Assembly: GCA_024741835.1 (NCBI GenBank)
Contig: JAENRP010000082.1
Span: forward strand, 101,461-165,460
Length of the DNA stretch: 64,000 nucleotides
Source: Diplocarpon mali
Lineage: Eukaryota > Ascomycota > Leotiomycetes > Helotiales > Drepanopezizaceae
Direction: 5' to 3'
Both the position numbers and the translations under genes were made by a program. Below, piece by piece: positions 46,218-60,948 of this stretch. The notes beneath the pieces are model-generated. The model made no database searches. It was not told the origin of the DNA and saw only the letters and a program-made list of their open reading frames with translations. How positions within the stretch are numbered: the stretch's first letter is position 1; each line of letters begins with the position of its first letter.

Positions 46218-46472
46218 TATTACGGCCGCATTATATATACAGTTATATCACGTATTAGTTAGGTGCACGAAGTCAGGTGCCCGCTAAGGTAGCAAGGTAG
46301 CTGGATCACGTGCGCGCTAGTAATATACCTGTACTTATTCTGGAGAAGCTCTACTAGAGACTCTCTCTTCTTCTTCATCTTTTCTTCTCAATTATATAGC
46401 GTACCTCTTGGGGTAATACAGTCAGCGTCATTCGATTCTCGCCTTCTGCACGCTCGAGAGCGAGTCGTAACA
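46218..46472 (+). repeat. Inner gypsy 3' LTR
   Basis: 255 bp. Its first base pair is TA instead of TG, and most differences from the 5' copy are TpA here. Confidence 0.95.
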
Positions 46473-46477
46473 ATGCA
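46473..46477. repeat. Target-site duplication ATGCA (right), inner gypsy
   Basis: Matches 39361-39365. Confidence 0.9.
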
Positions 46478-49001
46478 TAGATAGGATGGCAAAAGGTCTG
46501 CCGTTTACTTTTACTCTAACGTAAGCAAATAAGGAGCGGGTTATTGCATTACCTAGTAATAAGAAGGCGTTGAAGTGGCAATCCTATATAATGCTTTCAC
46601 GTTCTTAAAGTCATAGCGCAACTATAGGACGTATAAACGCGAGTTATACGCAATTGTGGAATTTAGCCGCAAGTTCGACTATATATTTTAAGGACCAATT
46701 ATAGCAACTGTCTTTACTAATTATCAGCTATTAACCTACTTCCTAAAGTCATTTAGCATTAAGGGCATCTACGCAAGGTGGGCCTCCGAATTGCGCTAGC
46801 TAAATATCGAGATACGATAGATTCTAGGTTCTAAGAATAAGGTGGCCGATGCCCTCTTTAGAACTATCTTTCCTAATCTAGGCAGAGAATCCGATTACCT
46901 TAACGACTTTAGCCACCTTAACCTATTTAGTACTAAACTAGAATAGGTCTGGAAGGATAGGAAGAATAGGTATAAGGAACTAGTTAAGCAAGTCGGCGAA
47001 CTACTTTATAACGAAGAATTGCGCTGTATAATACTAGGGGAGTCTCCGACCGTCTTATTAGAGATGTCGTCCTTTATAGCCAGACTACGCCAAGCTGACC
47101 TTATATATATTAAATAGTTAAAATCCAAGCACTTTCCAATTATATTACGATCTTTTGCATTAGAGACCGCCTAATGGAGTTTCCCGCTATAGGCTAAGTA
47201 CTACGCATGCGAGTGGTATTTAGATATTGCCAGCTTTCTGATCTTATCTGAGTATTTAGATTAGTATTTTATAAAAACTTAAAGAGCTGCCTTCTATAGA
47301 AAGCTAGACTGGTATAGCACTAATCCCTAAGGCGTCCTATACGTCCAGATCCGAGGTGCTAAAAAACGCTATATCCTACCGAGCGAAGTATCGACTGTCC
47401 TAATAGCGGCTTACGATAATAGCAGTCACTTCTGGGCTACTATTACTATACGCAAGATGATCGAGGTCTATTGGCCTAGTATGGCGAAAGATATAAGGGA
47501 TTATATCCTCGGTTGTTTGCGTTATACCTAGTATAGTACCGCTTGACGTACCTAGACACTTACTAAGGTTACGGTTTCGAGTATTATAGAACTACTTAGC
47601 GCTGACTGGATTGGGCCCTTCCTTGACTTTCACCGACCAGATAAGGTTCATTAGATACTGCTAGTCATTGATTACTTTTCTTATTATATATAGGCTAAGG
47701 CGTTTGATACTAACGATTCGGCTGCAGTTATCTCCTTTTTATCTGATATATTTAGTATATATAGCGTCCCAATCAGCATTTATACGGATCTTAGACCTCA
47801 CTTTAGTATAGATATTATCAATTAGGCAAATGAGCAAGGTGCTATCTGGACTACGTCGCCCTCTAAAGTTAAGAAGGCAACTGGGATAATTGAGAAGGTA
47901 GTAGATATGTTTCAACGGGTTCTAAAGAAGGTGTGCCCTATACTTTAGCTATAGCCTAAGTAGCTTAATCAAGCGCTTTACGATTTCAATAACCGTTATA
48001 TTGCCTACTTAGGCTATAGCCCATTTGAAATTTTGCTTAGGTTCGATGGATCTGATATAGTTAGCCAGCAATTTCCAACGCTCCGTCGATAATCATTAGT
48101 AGCACTTATCGGCGGATCAAACCTTGAAATAGAGGACGCTTTACCAGACTATAATAACTATACTAATCTTATAGTCAATTATATAATTAAGAGATAGGAG
48201 ATCCGAGAAATTGTCAATACAAGATCTGATCTTGCTCGCTAGCGCACGAAAGAACGCCACAACTTAAGAGTGCATCCAGATAAAACCCTAATCCTAGGAC
48301 AGTTGGTTATACTATTCGATAAAAGGCAATTAGGCAAGAAACTACGTCCCGCATAGCGTGGCCCTTTCGTTATTGTCGGCTATACTAGCGAGATAGGAAA
48401 ATCGTATACTCTCCGCCAAATCGATAGCACTAATATACAAGGTCATTTTTACAATAATCATCTAAAAGCGTTTCAGCTGCAAGAAGGTTACCTAATTACC
48501 TCAAATGAATAAGAGCTTTCTATATTCTAAAATATTCGACTAGGCAACGCTACCTTTAAATTGCCGAAAGCAGTATAATTGATCGCTAGTGCCCACCGAG
48601 TATAAGATCCCCTGAAACTCGGATTTCGAGTGGTTTTCCTATACTATTCGCATAGCTCTACAAGATAATTATTACCAACCAATTGCAATATATAAGCTTT
48701 TCTCTACTATTCTCTACCAAAGGACTATTAGTTAGCACTAATAGCAAAATCTTAGAGCACTACCATCTATAAGGCTTTGCCTAAATGGAATTCAGATATG
48801 TATTATAAGCGGTCCTTGACTTATTCTACGAACTAGGTTGCGCGTAGACCAGAGGTCTAGTATATATAACCTATTATAAGATATGAGTTATAATTGGTCT
48901 ATTGCTCTTTACTTGTTTCCGTATACTAGCTGCTTTTCTACTAGCTAGTATAGTATTTGGCACTGGATCACTCAAGGGGCTTCGTACGTACCAAGGGGAG
49001 T

Positions 49002-49136
49002 AAATACCTTCCTAAATAGAAAGGGTGGTATTAGTCAGCACTTGGGGTGCCTCAGGCACTTAGATGTACTATAAATATCTTCCTTCGGAGGTTACTCCTC
49101 CGAGTCCAATACAACTCCCTGTCACACCAGTTATTT
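49002..49136 (+). repeat. Outer gypsy 3' LTR
   Basis: 135 bp, same length as the 5' copy with ten transitions. It is preceded by a purine tract (CAAGGGGAG, 48992-49000). Confidence 0.9.
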
Positions 49137-49141
49137 CTCGC
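49137..49141. repeat. Target-site duplication CTCGC (right), outer gypsy
   Basis: Matches 34343-34347. Confidence 0.85.
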
Positions 49142-51466
<2,325 letters not shown>

Positions 51467-53004
51467 GGAGGTGGGTGCAACGCGAGGATCGTCGTGGTGA
51501 TGGAGGCTGCTGCTGTCGGGCAGCGGTCTTTTCTTCGGCATCGTGTCGGTACGGGCGGGTCCCTGCCATGAGCATCTAGCCAGCTTGTAGACGCGAGACG
51601 AATTCGTACATGATATGTTCCCCTCGACAATCCCTCTGTCCCCCGTCATACTTGGCTGGATGTGCTAGCGAGCGTCGATGAGCTGCCCCCCCCCCCTTCT
51701 CTCTCTTCTTTTCATCTTCCGCCCTCTCCAAGTTCGGCTGTCAGGTAACCAATTGGAGGACGCCGGAGCGCGGAGGCTTCCCGAGGAGAGAGCTTGTTCT
51801 GCATGGCGGCGCGACTGGATCGAGAGGGGGTGGCTTGCTGCAGCCGTGGGCGGCGGGAGGAGGAGGGAGGGAGGGAGGCTGGGGCACCTAGGACGTATCG
51901 CCGAGGGTTGCAGGGCGCTGGGCGTCGGGGCTGGTGTTGAGTGTCGAGGTAGGTATGGGGATGTGTGTAGTATACCGGTATGCAAAGCGGCAGGGGGGAG
52001 GGACGACGATTCTCGGTCGACGTCTCGCGAAGCACCAGCACGCGCTTCTCTCCGGCGCCGACGTCAAGGGTGCGCCGCCGCGGGGCATGTATACCGTCGC
52101 TGCCGAACGCCGGGGACGCGATCCTCGCTCGGCTCCAGGGCCCGAGACTTTCCTCGCCGTCGCTCCCTGGGTAGCTGCGCGGGGGTCAGCTCGCCTGACG
52201 GTCGCGGGGGAGGAGATACCAGCGCAGGAGGGGAGAGGAACTCCAGCCAGGGAGAAGATGATCTTGGGTGCGGAGGTCCTTACCGCACGTGTTTCTGAGA
52301 TAGACGGGGCTGTCCGAGCTCTCGTCCTGCGCAGACCAGTCGGGGGTCTGGGCGCGTCTGCGCCAAACCCTCCTGTTCCTCGGGTGCCCGGTAGGAGGCT
52401 CTCCGTCACTGACCTCCTTCTCGCAGCGCTTCCGTGTTGCGGCTGGCTGTGGGGTGAGCTGTGTCTGACAGGGAGAATGGCGACGAGATGTGGTCCCTGG
52501 TGAGGGCCCCCTCCTCGCTGCGCGGATCAGGTCCTGGCGTCACGCCTCGCGCATCGGTCGTCTGCGTGCGAGGCGGACCAGGAGAGGAGAGCGATGGGTG
52601 AGAATGTGCGGGGGCGATTCACGTGTAACCGCGAGCGTGGATCCAGATACCCGGACGATTCCTATCGTACACCTCCGTCGACTCGGAGAAGAATGGGTCG
52701 GGTGAGTGGGTATATAGACGAGGGGGATACGAAGTGTAGACGTCGATACAACGACTGGCTATAATGCAGATGAGGCGGCTGACATGAGAGGAGATGCAAG
52801 AACCGGAGAGAGGCAAGTCGAGACGAAGCCGATACAGATGAAAACACCTCTCCAGCTAGAAACAACGGGACCATCCTCGCAGAAACAACTGCTGACACAA
52901 CCGCGAATGTACTCACCCAACACCCAAGCAACGACGGACATACCATCCATCCACGTCGATATGAAAAAAAGAGACACGCGCTAGCGAGTACGGCTTACCG
53001 AGAC

Positions 53005-53032
53005 NNNNNNNNNNNNNNNNNNNNNNNNNNNN
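53005..53032. other. Assembly gap (28 N)
   Basis: Run of N. Single N positions also occur at 57418 and 61698, both inside C homopolymers. Confidence 0.99.
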
Positions 53033-53937
53033 AGCAGGCAAGGCTCACCCACTCGATGTAGCATTCTCGATACCGCTGCTTGGAAAGCCAACAGTCGGAT
53101 GCTCCTCTTCCACATGGATTCTGTGGATGTCAATCACAGCTTTGCACTTGGTAGTGCATCGTGGTTGCGTATCCATCGAATGACCTCTCGCTGACATGCG
53201 ACGAAGCTTCTTCTGCTGGTCGAGTCGGAGCGTGTGGAGTTGCGCTGGGGTTGGGGGCATATTCGAGCGCAGGACGTCATCGATACAGCTCTGGCTTTAT
53301 CAGAGCGTAGGGGGTTCTTGGGTTGGATTGCTACTAGGGGGACAGGGAGGCTGTTTATTGCGTGGAGATGCTCTCGAAGGATCTCATGTATGATACTCTC
53401 TTGATCTCGCCTGGCTCTATTGTGCATTGGGGAGTACTGAAAGAGGGGGTGCATCATGTAGGAGACGTGTTGGAAAGGAGCTTAAGAAGAGTATCCAGCT
53501 CAAGCAGGTGAGCCTTGGCTGCTAGGGGGGTTGAATCTTTTACACCCTACGGTACTAGTATACGAAGAAGCCTGCAGGTATACGCGATAGAGATGATAAG
53601 ATCAGTGTATAGTCAAATGCCAACGCAAGTGCAGCTATAAATGTAAGCACCAGTACACACGTAAACGTAGACACACTTGTCCGTGCACGTCCCACCTCAT
53701 CCGGTAAAGAGATCGAGAGGAAATATCAACAAAAGAAATGATAAAGCCCCGAGCCCCTCCCCCTCCGAGGACTCTCCGCCCGCGGCGTGGGCGCGAGCCG
53801 CCTCGGCCCGATTCGGTTCGATCTGCGGGTCGGGATGGGGAGCTGGATGCTACAGCATGGCATCGTACGGCTCCAGATTGGAGGTGCGTTCCGTCTCGGC
53901 GAGGATGGACGGCAAGACGTGCGAGGGGGGCGGGGCC

Positions 53938-53978
53938 GGAGTTGGAGTTGGAGCCGGAGCCGGAGCCGGAGCCGGAGC
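53938..53978. repeat. (GGAGCC/GGAGTT)n microsatellite
   Basis: Hexamer array of GGAGTT then GGAGCC units. Confidence 0.9.
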
Positions 53979-54040
53979 GGGAAGCAGAGAAGGCTTTTTT
54001 GCTGGTGACGGGTCACGGGTTTATGTGGAGGTCGTGTGGG

Positions 54041-54252
54041 CATGTATATGTATGTATATGTATGTATGTATAGGTATGTATGTATAGGTATGTATGTATA
54101 TGTATGTATATGTATGTATGTATATGTATGTATGTATATATATGTCTATATATGTCTATATATGTCTATATATGTCTATATATGTCTATATATGTCTATA
54201 TATGTCTATATATGTCTATATATGTCTATATATGTCTATATATGTATGTATA
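54041..54252. repeat. Compound microsatellite: (TATG)n then ten copies of a 10-mer
   Basis: 54041-54140 is built of TATG/TATA units. 54141-54240 is exactly ten copies of TATGTCTATA. Confidence 0.97.
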
Positions 54253-54948
54253 AGGGTTCCCTACAAGCCCGTCTACGTAGTGGTGCGCATCTTGCTCTGC
54301 CTAAGCCGTCCCTAAAAGAATAGAGTTGGAGAGAGGGAGACGGAGGAGAGCAGGCCCAGCCTCTGGAGAGCAGGCCAAGCCTTTAGAGAGCCTGCTATCT
54401 GCCGTCTACTATCTGCTGTCTCCGCACTCCGCGGTTCGACGGATTCAGATGCGGGACTTGGTCGCAGGCCGAGCGGACACCACTGTCGCGTGGGTGTCCG
54501 GGTGCGCGGTGGGGTTGCAGGCTGGAATACACTTTCGTGTGGGGGCTGGTTGGCTGGCGACCAAGTAGATGAAGATGGGCGTCGGAGCTGAGCTGGTCTG
54601 GGGGTGTTGGGTGTACCACTTGGTGCTGAGCGTTGAGTATCGAGTATCAAGTGCCAACCACTGACTACATGTATAGATATCGCCTCATATATCGCCGCGT
54701 ATACGAGTGTGAGCGCGTAGACCATCAATAGTAGATCGCGACGACCTGATACCAGCCTTCTACTGCCTCTCTCTCTCTCCCTCCCTATACACTCGTGAGC
54801 AGACACAATCCATCTACAGTCCACAAACGAGGCAGCAAGACAAAAGCAGATACTAGGGAAAGAAAACAGATCAAGATGAGAACGACAACATCCCGAGCTC
54901 AAGACCATCTCGAGCTTCGCGGCTCAGTCTCCGCACCCGCACCCGCAC

Positions 54949-54985
54949 TGGTGCTCGTGCTGGTGCTGGTGCTGGTGCTGGTGCT
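54949..54985. repeat. (TGGTGC)n microsatellite
   Basis: About six hexamer units. Encodes Leu-Val dipeptides in one frame, the reason for a spurious ORF. Confidence 0.9.
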
Positions 54986-55897
54986 CCCGTGCGGGAAGGG
55001 GGGTGGAAATGCCCGCCGGCTGGGTGCAGGAGGACGGGCCTGTCTCGGCAAAGCAGAGCGGCGTACCGACCGAGGGCGAGCCGCGCGAGAGGCGGGTGGG
55101 TAGGAGAGGTGAGAGCTTACACCGTGCAAGCGGGACCTTGGGCGTCGTGGGGACGTGAGTTGCCTCGTTCCTGGCGGCGAGACCTCCTTCGGGGTGGGAG
55201 TGGAAAGGACCTAGGATGCCGTCGAGAGGGCGAGAGTATCGCCTACGAAGGCGTGATACGAGGACGGAAGATCGCCCAAGCATTCTCTAGAGGGGGGGAC
55301 TCGACGCGCTCAAGCTGCAAGACCGGCCTACGTGCAACTAGCTCGAAACCAAACGTCAAGCCAGGCTGGGGCCTCCTGGTGATGTCCAACATCGCATCGC
55401 AGAGCCAGGGCCAGCACATCTGCGGAGACGATGCCGCAGTCCCCACCTCCCACGTCGACCGCAAAGCCCGGGCTCGCCCCGTCGGCTCAGCCCGACTCCA
55501 ACGCACGGCAGACGCGGCGGCGGGGAGAGCAGAGATTGGAGAACGAGAGGAGCGCCGTACGGCACTCGACACTAGTGGAGAGCAGACCGGCACAGCACCA
55601 TCCTGGCGCCCGGTCGTCCGTGGGAGCCCGGCGGCAGCGTGCAGGTGTCGTGGCACGTTGGACTGCTCTGCCCTCTGCCCTCTGCCCTCTGCCTGGTTTC
55701 CGGCTCCCGTGGATCTTCACGGGCTGGGTTGGTGGGTGGTGGAGTGGTGCCGGAGACGGCATGGAGTGCTTGTCTCCCTTGACTCCTCTTCTCTGGCCTG
55801 GAGCGGACAGGCTGAATGACTGAGAGATGAGGGGTCCGAGTTGGGAGGCGAGGCGAGTCGAGGTCAAGTGAGGTGAGGTGACCAGGGTAAGGGGTTT

Positions 55898-55924
55898 TCT
55901 CTCTCTCTCTCTCTCTCTCTCTCT
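55898..55924. repeat. (TC)n microsatellite
   Basis: About 13 perfect TC dinucleotides. Confidence 0.95.
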
Positions 55925-57954
55925 TCGCATATGCATATTGATTGCACATTCGGCAAGGGAGGGCTTCCGGGACGCTCGACGCCGTAGCCGTGGTGCTCGG
56001 GCTGAGAGGAGCGGCGATTTGCAGCCAGCCGGCGGGAGTCGAGACCTCGTGTCGGGCCGCGGAGGCAGCGAGGGAAGGGAAGGGCCGTGTGATATCCAGC
56101 ACCGCACTCATCCGTCGGGGTTCTCGAGGACCGACGGGAAAGCGAGAGGGGGAAGCTGTGCGATCTGAGGATAGAGCGAGGTCCGGTCTTCAGACGTGAA
56201 GGTAGGTGTGGTCGGCGTCGGGATCTCGGGATGTGCCCTCGAGATCGGTCGTATGTACCCTGTGCGGCGCAAGCAATAGTTGGACTTCGCACCTGACGGT
56301 AGGGTACGTCGTGAACACTGGACGTCTCGTCGAAGATGCCCCCGTCTAGCCCTCTGGGCTGATTTGACGAGATACATGTCGCCATCTCGAGAACAAGCGT
56401 TCAGGTGACAGCACATGCCCGCGCCCAGACCCACCTCATCTCGAGCTGCAGATGCGGCGCGAGATATGACTTGTCCCTCCCACCCGACGGTGCTCTGCTG
56501 TGCGGGGGAGAAACACGAGAGCAAGAGAAGTTCTGACCCCCGCCGGCTGGGTGGAGTGCGGGTACGGTACGGCACGGTACGGCACGGACCTAAGCGCGAG
56601 CGGAGACACGAGTCGCCAACGAGCGTGCCACGTGACAGGCGAGACCCAGCACGTCGGGGTCACCTAGCCCTCTCGACCGTCGCCCCTCGGATGCGCGCTC
56701 TCGCGAAACTTGACAGGTGTCACCTGGGGGGCGGGGAAGAACCCGAGTACCATCGCACGGGAGAAGCAGCAGAGCACGGCACGGTGCCGTGCCGTGCCCT
56801 GGGGGGCAGAGCGGGGCAGAGGGGGGGAAGAGAGGAGAGCGGAGAGCGGAGAGGAGGGAGGGACAGGAGGAGCCGCGCGTGCTGTGTCCGTACGGTATCT
56901 ACAGTACAAGTACCGCTCTGGGGCCCGGCTCGGCTGGTGGCAGGCTGAGAGCGCGGTATCTGGAGGAGAGGGACGCTGACGTGGCTCCCTGTCGCGGGGG
57001 AGGGGGTTTTCTTGCTCTGCTGCATACCGGATACGGGATACGTGTATAGTCGAGTCACATATCGGACGACGTCTGTCGGTTGTCGCGCGACTCTGAGTTG
57101 CGCGGAACGGAACGGGAGTCCGGCCCGGACAAGAGCCCGCGGACGCGGCAGGCGGGAGGGGAGGGAGATGCGGTCGAGGGAGGGGTTAAAAAGCCACGCG
57201 CGAGTCTACGGATGGGCCTCGATGGCCACGCCCACGCCCACTCCGGCGCCAGCGACGGCTGCGCAGCGGCCACCAGATGGACAGCCTCTCTCCGCTCGCG
57301 CGATCCCGATCAGGCGGGAGTTGCAGCGTGCGGCGAGGACGTCTCTCTCCGAGGGCCCCCTTTCTGCAGGGCCAGAGACTTCACACCCACCGAAACACCC
57401 TGCCGTGCGCAGTGCCCNCCCCCCGTCTTCCGACGAAACGAGCGCGGGACCCGCGAGCCGGGAAGCGAAGGCGGAAAGAGGCAACAGCGACCACGAAGAT
57501 AACTCGGACCACACCACCAACCGCAGCAGCAAAGGTCGAGAAGGCGACGCAGAGGCCGGCAAGGCCGGCGCGTTGCGCGCTCTCGGGGTGGGGCGGGGGG
57601 CCGCGTCGCGACACGATCGCATGATGTCGGCATGGGTGGTTGTCCGACAGCAGGCCGATTCTGCAGCCACGAGGGGGATGGCAGCTGTTGGGGGGGAGGG
57701 GAGGGACGAGGACCAGTCCCCGCGTCCGCGGAGCGGATGCAGCATGCGGTCTCGCGTACGGTGCGTGCCGACGCGGCGGCTCGGTCCACGCACGCAATTC
57801 CATGGCAGCATCGTCCAGGTCCCGTAGCCGTGGGACGGACGGGTGGAGTGGTCCGGTGGTGAGCAGGCCGTCCGCGTCTCCCGGGGGGCCGCACCCAGTG
57901 GTACCGTCCAGAGTCCGGAGTATTACAGGGTACAGCGTACAGTGTCCAGAATCC

Positions 57955-58030
57955 CAGTCCTAGTCCCAGTCCCAGTCCCAGTCCAGTCCAGCCCACACCC
58001 ATATCCATATCCACATCCACATCCATCCCC
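57955..58030. repeat. Degenerate (CCCAGT)n and (CATATC/CACATC)n arrays
   Basis: Two adjoining hexamer arrays. Confidence 0.85.
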
Positions 58031-60920
58031 CGGCCCACAACGCGCCCGAGAAAGCCGCGAAACCTTGCGAGTCATCGATATCCCCCCACCCTAGCCAGAT
58101 CTGATTCGTGCGTGGCGGGAGATGTGCAGATGGGGGGAGGACTGTGCCGTGTGCACTGCACACCGTCTGCACTATTTATACATGCACGCCGGCCCCGTGC
58201 CCGTCACACGGGACCTCCAGGGGTGGCTGGGCGGTGCGGGCTTGCGGCTTCCTCGACCTTCGCGATTGGCTACGCCCTCGGGGCTTGACAATGACATGCA
58301 TGCTGCCCCACCTCTCCCATTCATTCAAATCGGGCCGGGGGGGGAGGGGCCAGCAGGGGCTGTGGGGGCCCTTTTTCCCTTCTTTTTTTTTCCCTTTTTT
58401 CCTTTTTCGAGTTTCGTGTTTCCATCTGGCTTCGGGTGCAGGGGGCGGCCGCCGTCGGTAGCGAGCGGCCGGCTGGGCTGGACCTGGTCTGGGCCCCTTG
58501 CTTTTCTGCCTCTTTTCTCTTGGTCCTTCTCTAAAATTATCCTCCTGACGTGCATCGGATCCGCATTTCATTTACCACACCTTGTATATAGCCGAGCACT
58601 GGTACTCTACCCGTAGCCGGAGCGGAAAAGGGGGAGGGGGGAGGATCCGGCAGGTGGAGATTACACGAGCCGCGGGAGATTCCATCGAGATCGGCTTCGA
58701 ACGGCAGACTGGCAGCGGGTCGTCGGCGATATCACCACGATCAGGGCTGGGTGACGGGCTGGGTGTTGATCGCGCCGGACGCCATCTGGCAGCAGGAGAA
58801 TTCGTCCCGCACCAGTCCCGCATGGGAAGGGCGAGAGTTCGTGCGAAGCTGCTAAGCTTTCGCCGTGATTAAGCTTAGTGCTGCGTCGTTCATGGCACGT
58901 GATGGGCTGCTGCCACCTGCCGGGCCGCCAGCCAGCGAGCGCGTGCGCCGCCGGACGGAGGGTCAATGGTGTTTCTTGATCCAGCCTGGTCTGGGGACGT
59001 GCACTCGGCCAACCCTCGCGACGAGAAGGCTACTGTGGTGTCCGTCTGGCCTGCGATGGAGTACTTGCTCTCGCCGCCGCCCAGACGCCGCAGATCATTC
59101 CTCTCTCCACCAGACAGGAACGTGCCCATCCAGACGGAGGCGGGGGGGTTTACTTTTATTTTTATTTTTATTCTTTTTTCCTTTCTTTTCTTTCTTTTCT
59201 TTCTGCCATTCCCTCACGCGCCCTCCCACTAAGTTCTGATTCTGGTGTAGTGGACTAAGTTCTGGTTCTGGTGTAGTGGCAGCGAGGAGAGCACCGCATG
59301 GCGACCCGGGCGTCGCCATGCGATTGCGGAACAAGGTACGTGGGGAGCTCGGCATGACTCAGCATAGAATTCGATAGCGGCCCATCAATCGATTGACACA
59401 CGCGCCCCGGGGCCAAATCCTCCCCATCGGTCCCGAATTCGCGTCCGGGCGGATCAGAGAGCCCACTCGGGAGCATGTGACCAGGGCGGGCGGAGGAAAG
59501 AAAAGAAGAAAAAAAAGTCACGAGTGGAACACGGGAACATCGAAATGCAACGAGAGAAAGGAGGACCCCCCCGCAGGACCGTAAGGAGCAGGACCGCCAG
59601 GGAACGACCGAAAGGGGGGAGAGGGAGAGGAAGATCGACACGAGGGCGTGGGACGAACGGCTCCCACGCCCTTCCTCTGCCGGCCAAGAAGGACCTGCGC
59701 TCGCGTATGACGGGCGTGCGAAGAGCTGGGAGTGGCGTTGGTGTGGACACGGAAGAAGCCACTCGTACTGGAGGAGAGGGAGAGTGCAGCGCCCGCGCTA
59801 TTCTTGCTCGACCATGGAGGAAGTCGGTTGGTCTGTCGAGAGCCCAAGGTGCAAGAAAGCGACTGCACAGGGACGGGAAGGGGGGGCTGGACCGCCGTCC
59901 TGTAACTCGTGCCCAAGTACCGCACGGCAAGCAGGCAACGGGGTAGGATGACCTGCAGGCGCTGCGCTGCGCTGCTCTGCGCTGCTCTGCTCTCTCTCGT
60001 CCGAGCTCGTTTCCGTTTCCCGGGGCCTGGGGGGGGATTCGCTTTCTTCCCGCCTCGGCCTCGCACGCGCCTTCACGTGGGACGCGAGGAGGAAAAACGT
60101 GGCGGTTTTTCTTTTTTTTTGCTTTTGCTCTCGACGCGTGCGAGCTCGGACCTTGCGCGTGCTTTTTTTTGCTTTCGCCGGTCGGTCGGACTCTGTTATT
60201 CTCGCTCTCGCTCTCGCTGGGCGCCCGCACCTGCAGCGAGCTATCGCTGCCTCGGTAGCTGGCGGCGCGCGTGTCTCTACCTTCGATGGCGGCCTACTAG
60301 AATGCCCCCAAGGTTACTGACTGTCCCGTCCCACCCCCCGCAGCGCACGGTGGGCTGGCCGGGTCTGATGCCCGTTCGCTGGAGGGGCGTGCGGAGGATG
60401 CTTCTGGGGATCTCGCAGCTCTCTCGGATCTCTTGCGCCCGCGAGGACGGTCGAGAGGGACGGTCCTTTGGGATGGTAGGGGGAGAGCCGAGGCCGAGTC
60501 GCGACTCCACCGCACAGTCGAGCGGTGGCTGGGGCCTTCCCCCCTCGAGAGGAGGATGTCAAGCGCCGCGCGGTCTGATGACGCAGCGGGGGAGTCGCGC
60601 GGCTATCGTCGAGAGCGAGCTCGAGCTGCTGTGCCCTCCACGTCCTCCCCTTGTCCTTGTCGCTGTCGTGGTTTCTGTCTCGATCGGTAGCCATCTCCGT
60701 GGAGGCATGGATGCTTGTTCTTCCTTCCTTCTTTCTTTTCCTTTTCCTTTTCTTTTGATCGGTAGCGCTGTAGTCCCGCATGGGGGGGGGGTGGGCGTCT
60801 ATGTTCAGGTATCAACCAACTGAAGCGGTCTGGCAGACGCCGATCTCAGCTACACAGTACTAGAGTTCCTTTGTACATAGAACAGAGCCAGGGATTCAGT
60901 CCACGCCACCAGTCACCCCG

Positions 60921-60948
60921 TCGCCCGTCGCCCGTCGCCCGTCGCCCG
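60921..60948. repeat. (TCGCCCG)4
   Basis: Four perfect 7-bp units. Confidence 0.9.

Larger units (their letters stand above)
39366..46472 (+). mobile_element. Inner (nested) chromodomain-type Ty3/gypsy retrotransposon, RIP-decayed
   Basis: 7107 bp, 255-bp LTRs starting TGTTACG and ending CGTAACA (perfect 7-bp inverted ends), flanked by ATGCA (39361-39365 and 46473-46477). Plus-strand order is gag with zinc knuckle, protease-like region, reverse transcriptase, RNase H, integrase and C-terminal chromodomain, defining a chromovirus. A G-rich polypurine tract (AAAGGGGGGGGGTAG) precedes the 3' LTR. Stops are almost all TAG or TAA. It is inserted in the reverse-transcriptase/RNase H region of the outer element and so is younger than it. 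Confidence 0.93.
37190..48535 (+). pseudogene. Outer gypsy pol region, split by the inner element
   Basis: The reverse transcriptase core is readable at about 38400-39350 (KLRITFNYRNIIEQMP, CGFYIDDIFKGY). After the inserted element it resumes at 46473 with the RNase H part (YKRELYAIVEFSRKFDYIF; KNKVADALFR). Integrase follows with a His/Cys finger near 47400-47530, catalytic Asp in LSADWIGPF and in IYTDLRPHFS, and Glu in TGIIEKVVDMF. A GPY/F-type end (RGPFVIVGYT) closes it. No chromodomain is seen. Stops throughout. Confidence 0.75.
34348..49136 (+). mobile_element. Outer Ty3/gypsy-type LTR retrotransposon (interrupted, RIP-decayed)
   Basis: 135-bp LTRs at both ends, flanked by CTCGC duplications (34343-34347 and 49137-49141). 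A second element of 7107 bp plus its ATGCA duplication sits inside, so the original was about 7.7 kb. On the plus strand the order is gag, reverse transcriptase (YIDD box), RNase H, then integrase, the Ty3/gypsy order. All domains carry many TAG/TAA codons. LTR ends are AAATA...TATTT instead of TG...CA. The LTRs differ by ten transitions, with TpA mostly in the left copy. Confidence 0.9.

Noticed and set aside
51678..52503. Long overlapping frames after HPPD
   Set aside because: Open in several frames at once, no motif, no conserved start.
54036..54323. Tyr/Met-rich ORF
   Set aside because: Entirely translated microsatellite.
57012..58038. Long frames on both strands
   Set aside because: Contain an ambiguous base inside a C run, low-complexity composition, no domain.
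59454..60823. Long frames on both strands, one with many Arg/Glu repeats
   Set aside because: Composition driven by GC-rich and poly-purine/pyrimidine tracts; no family.
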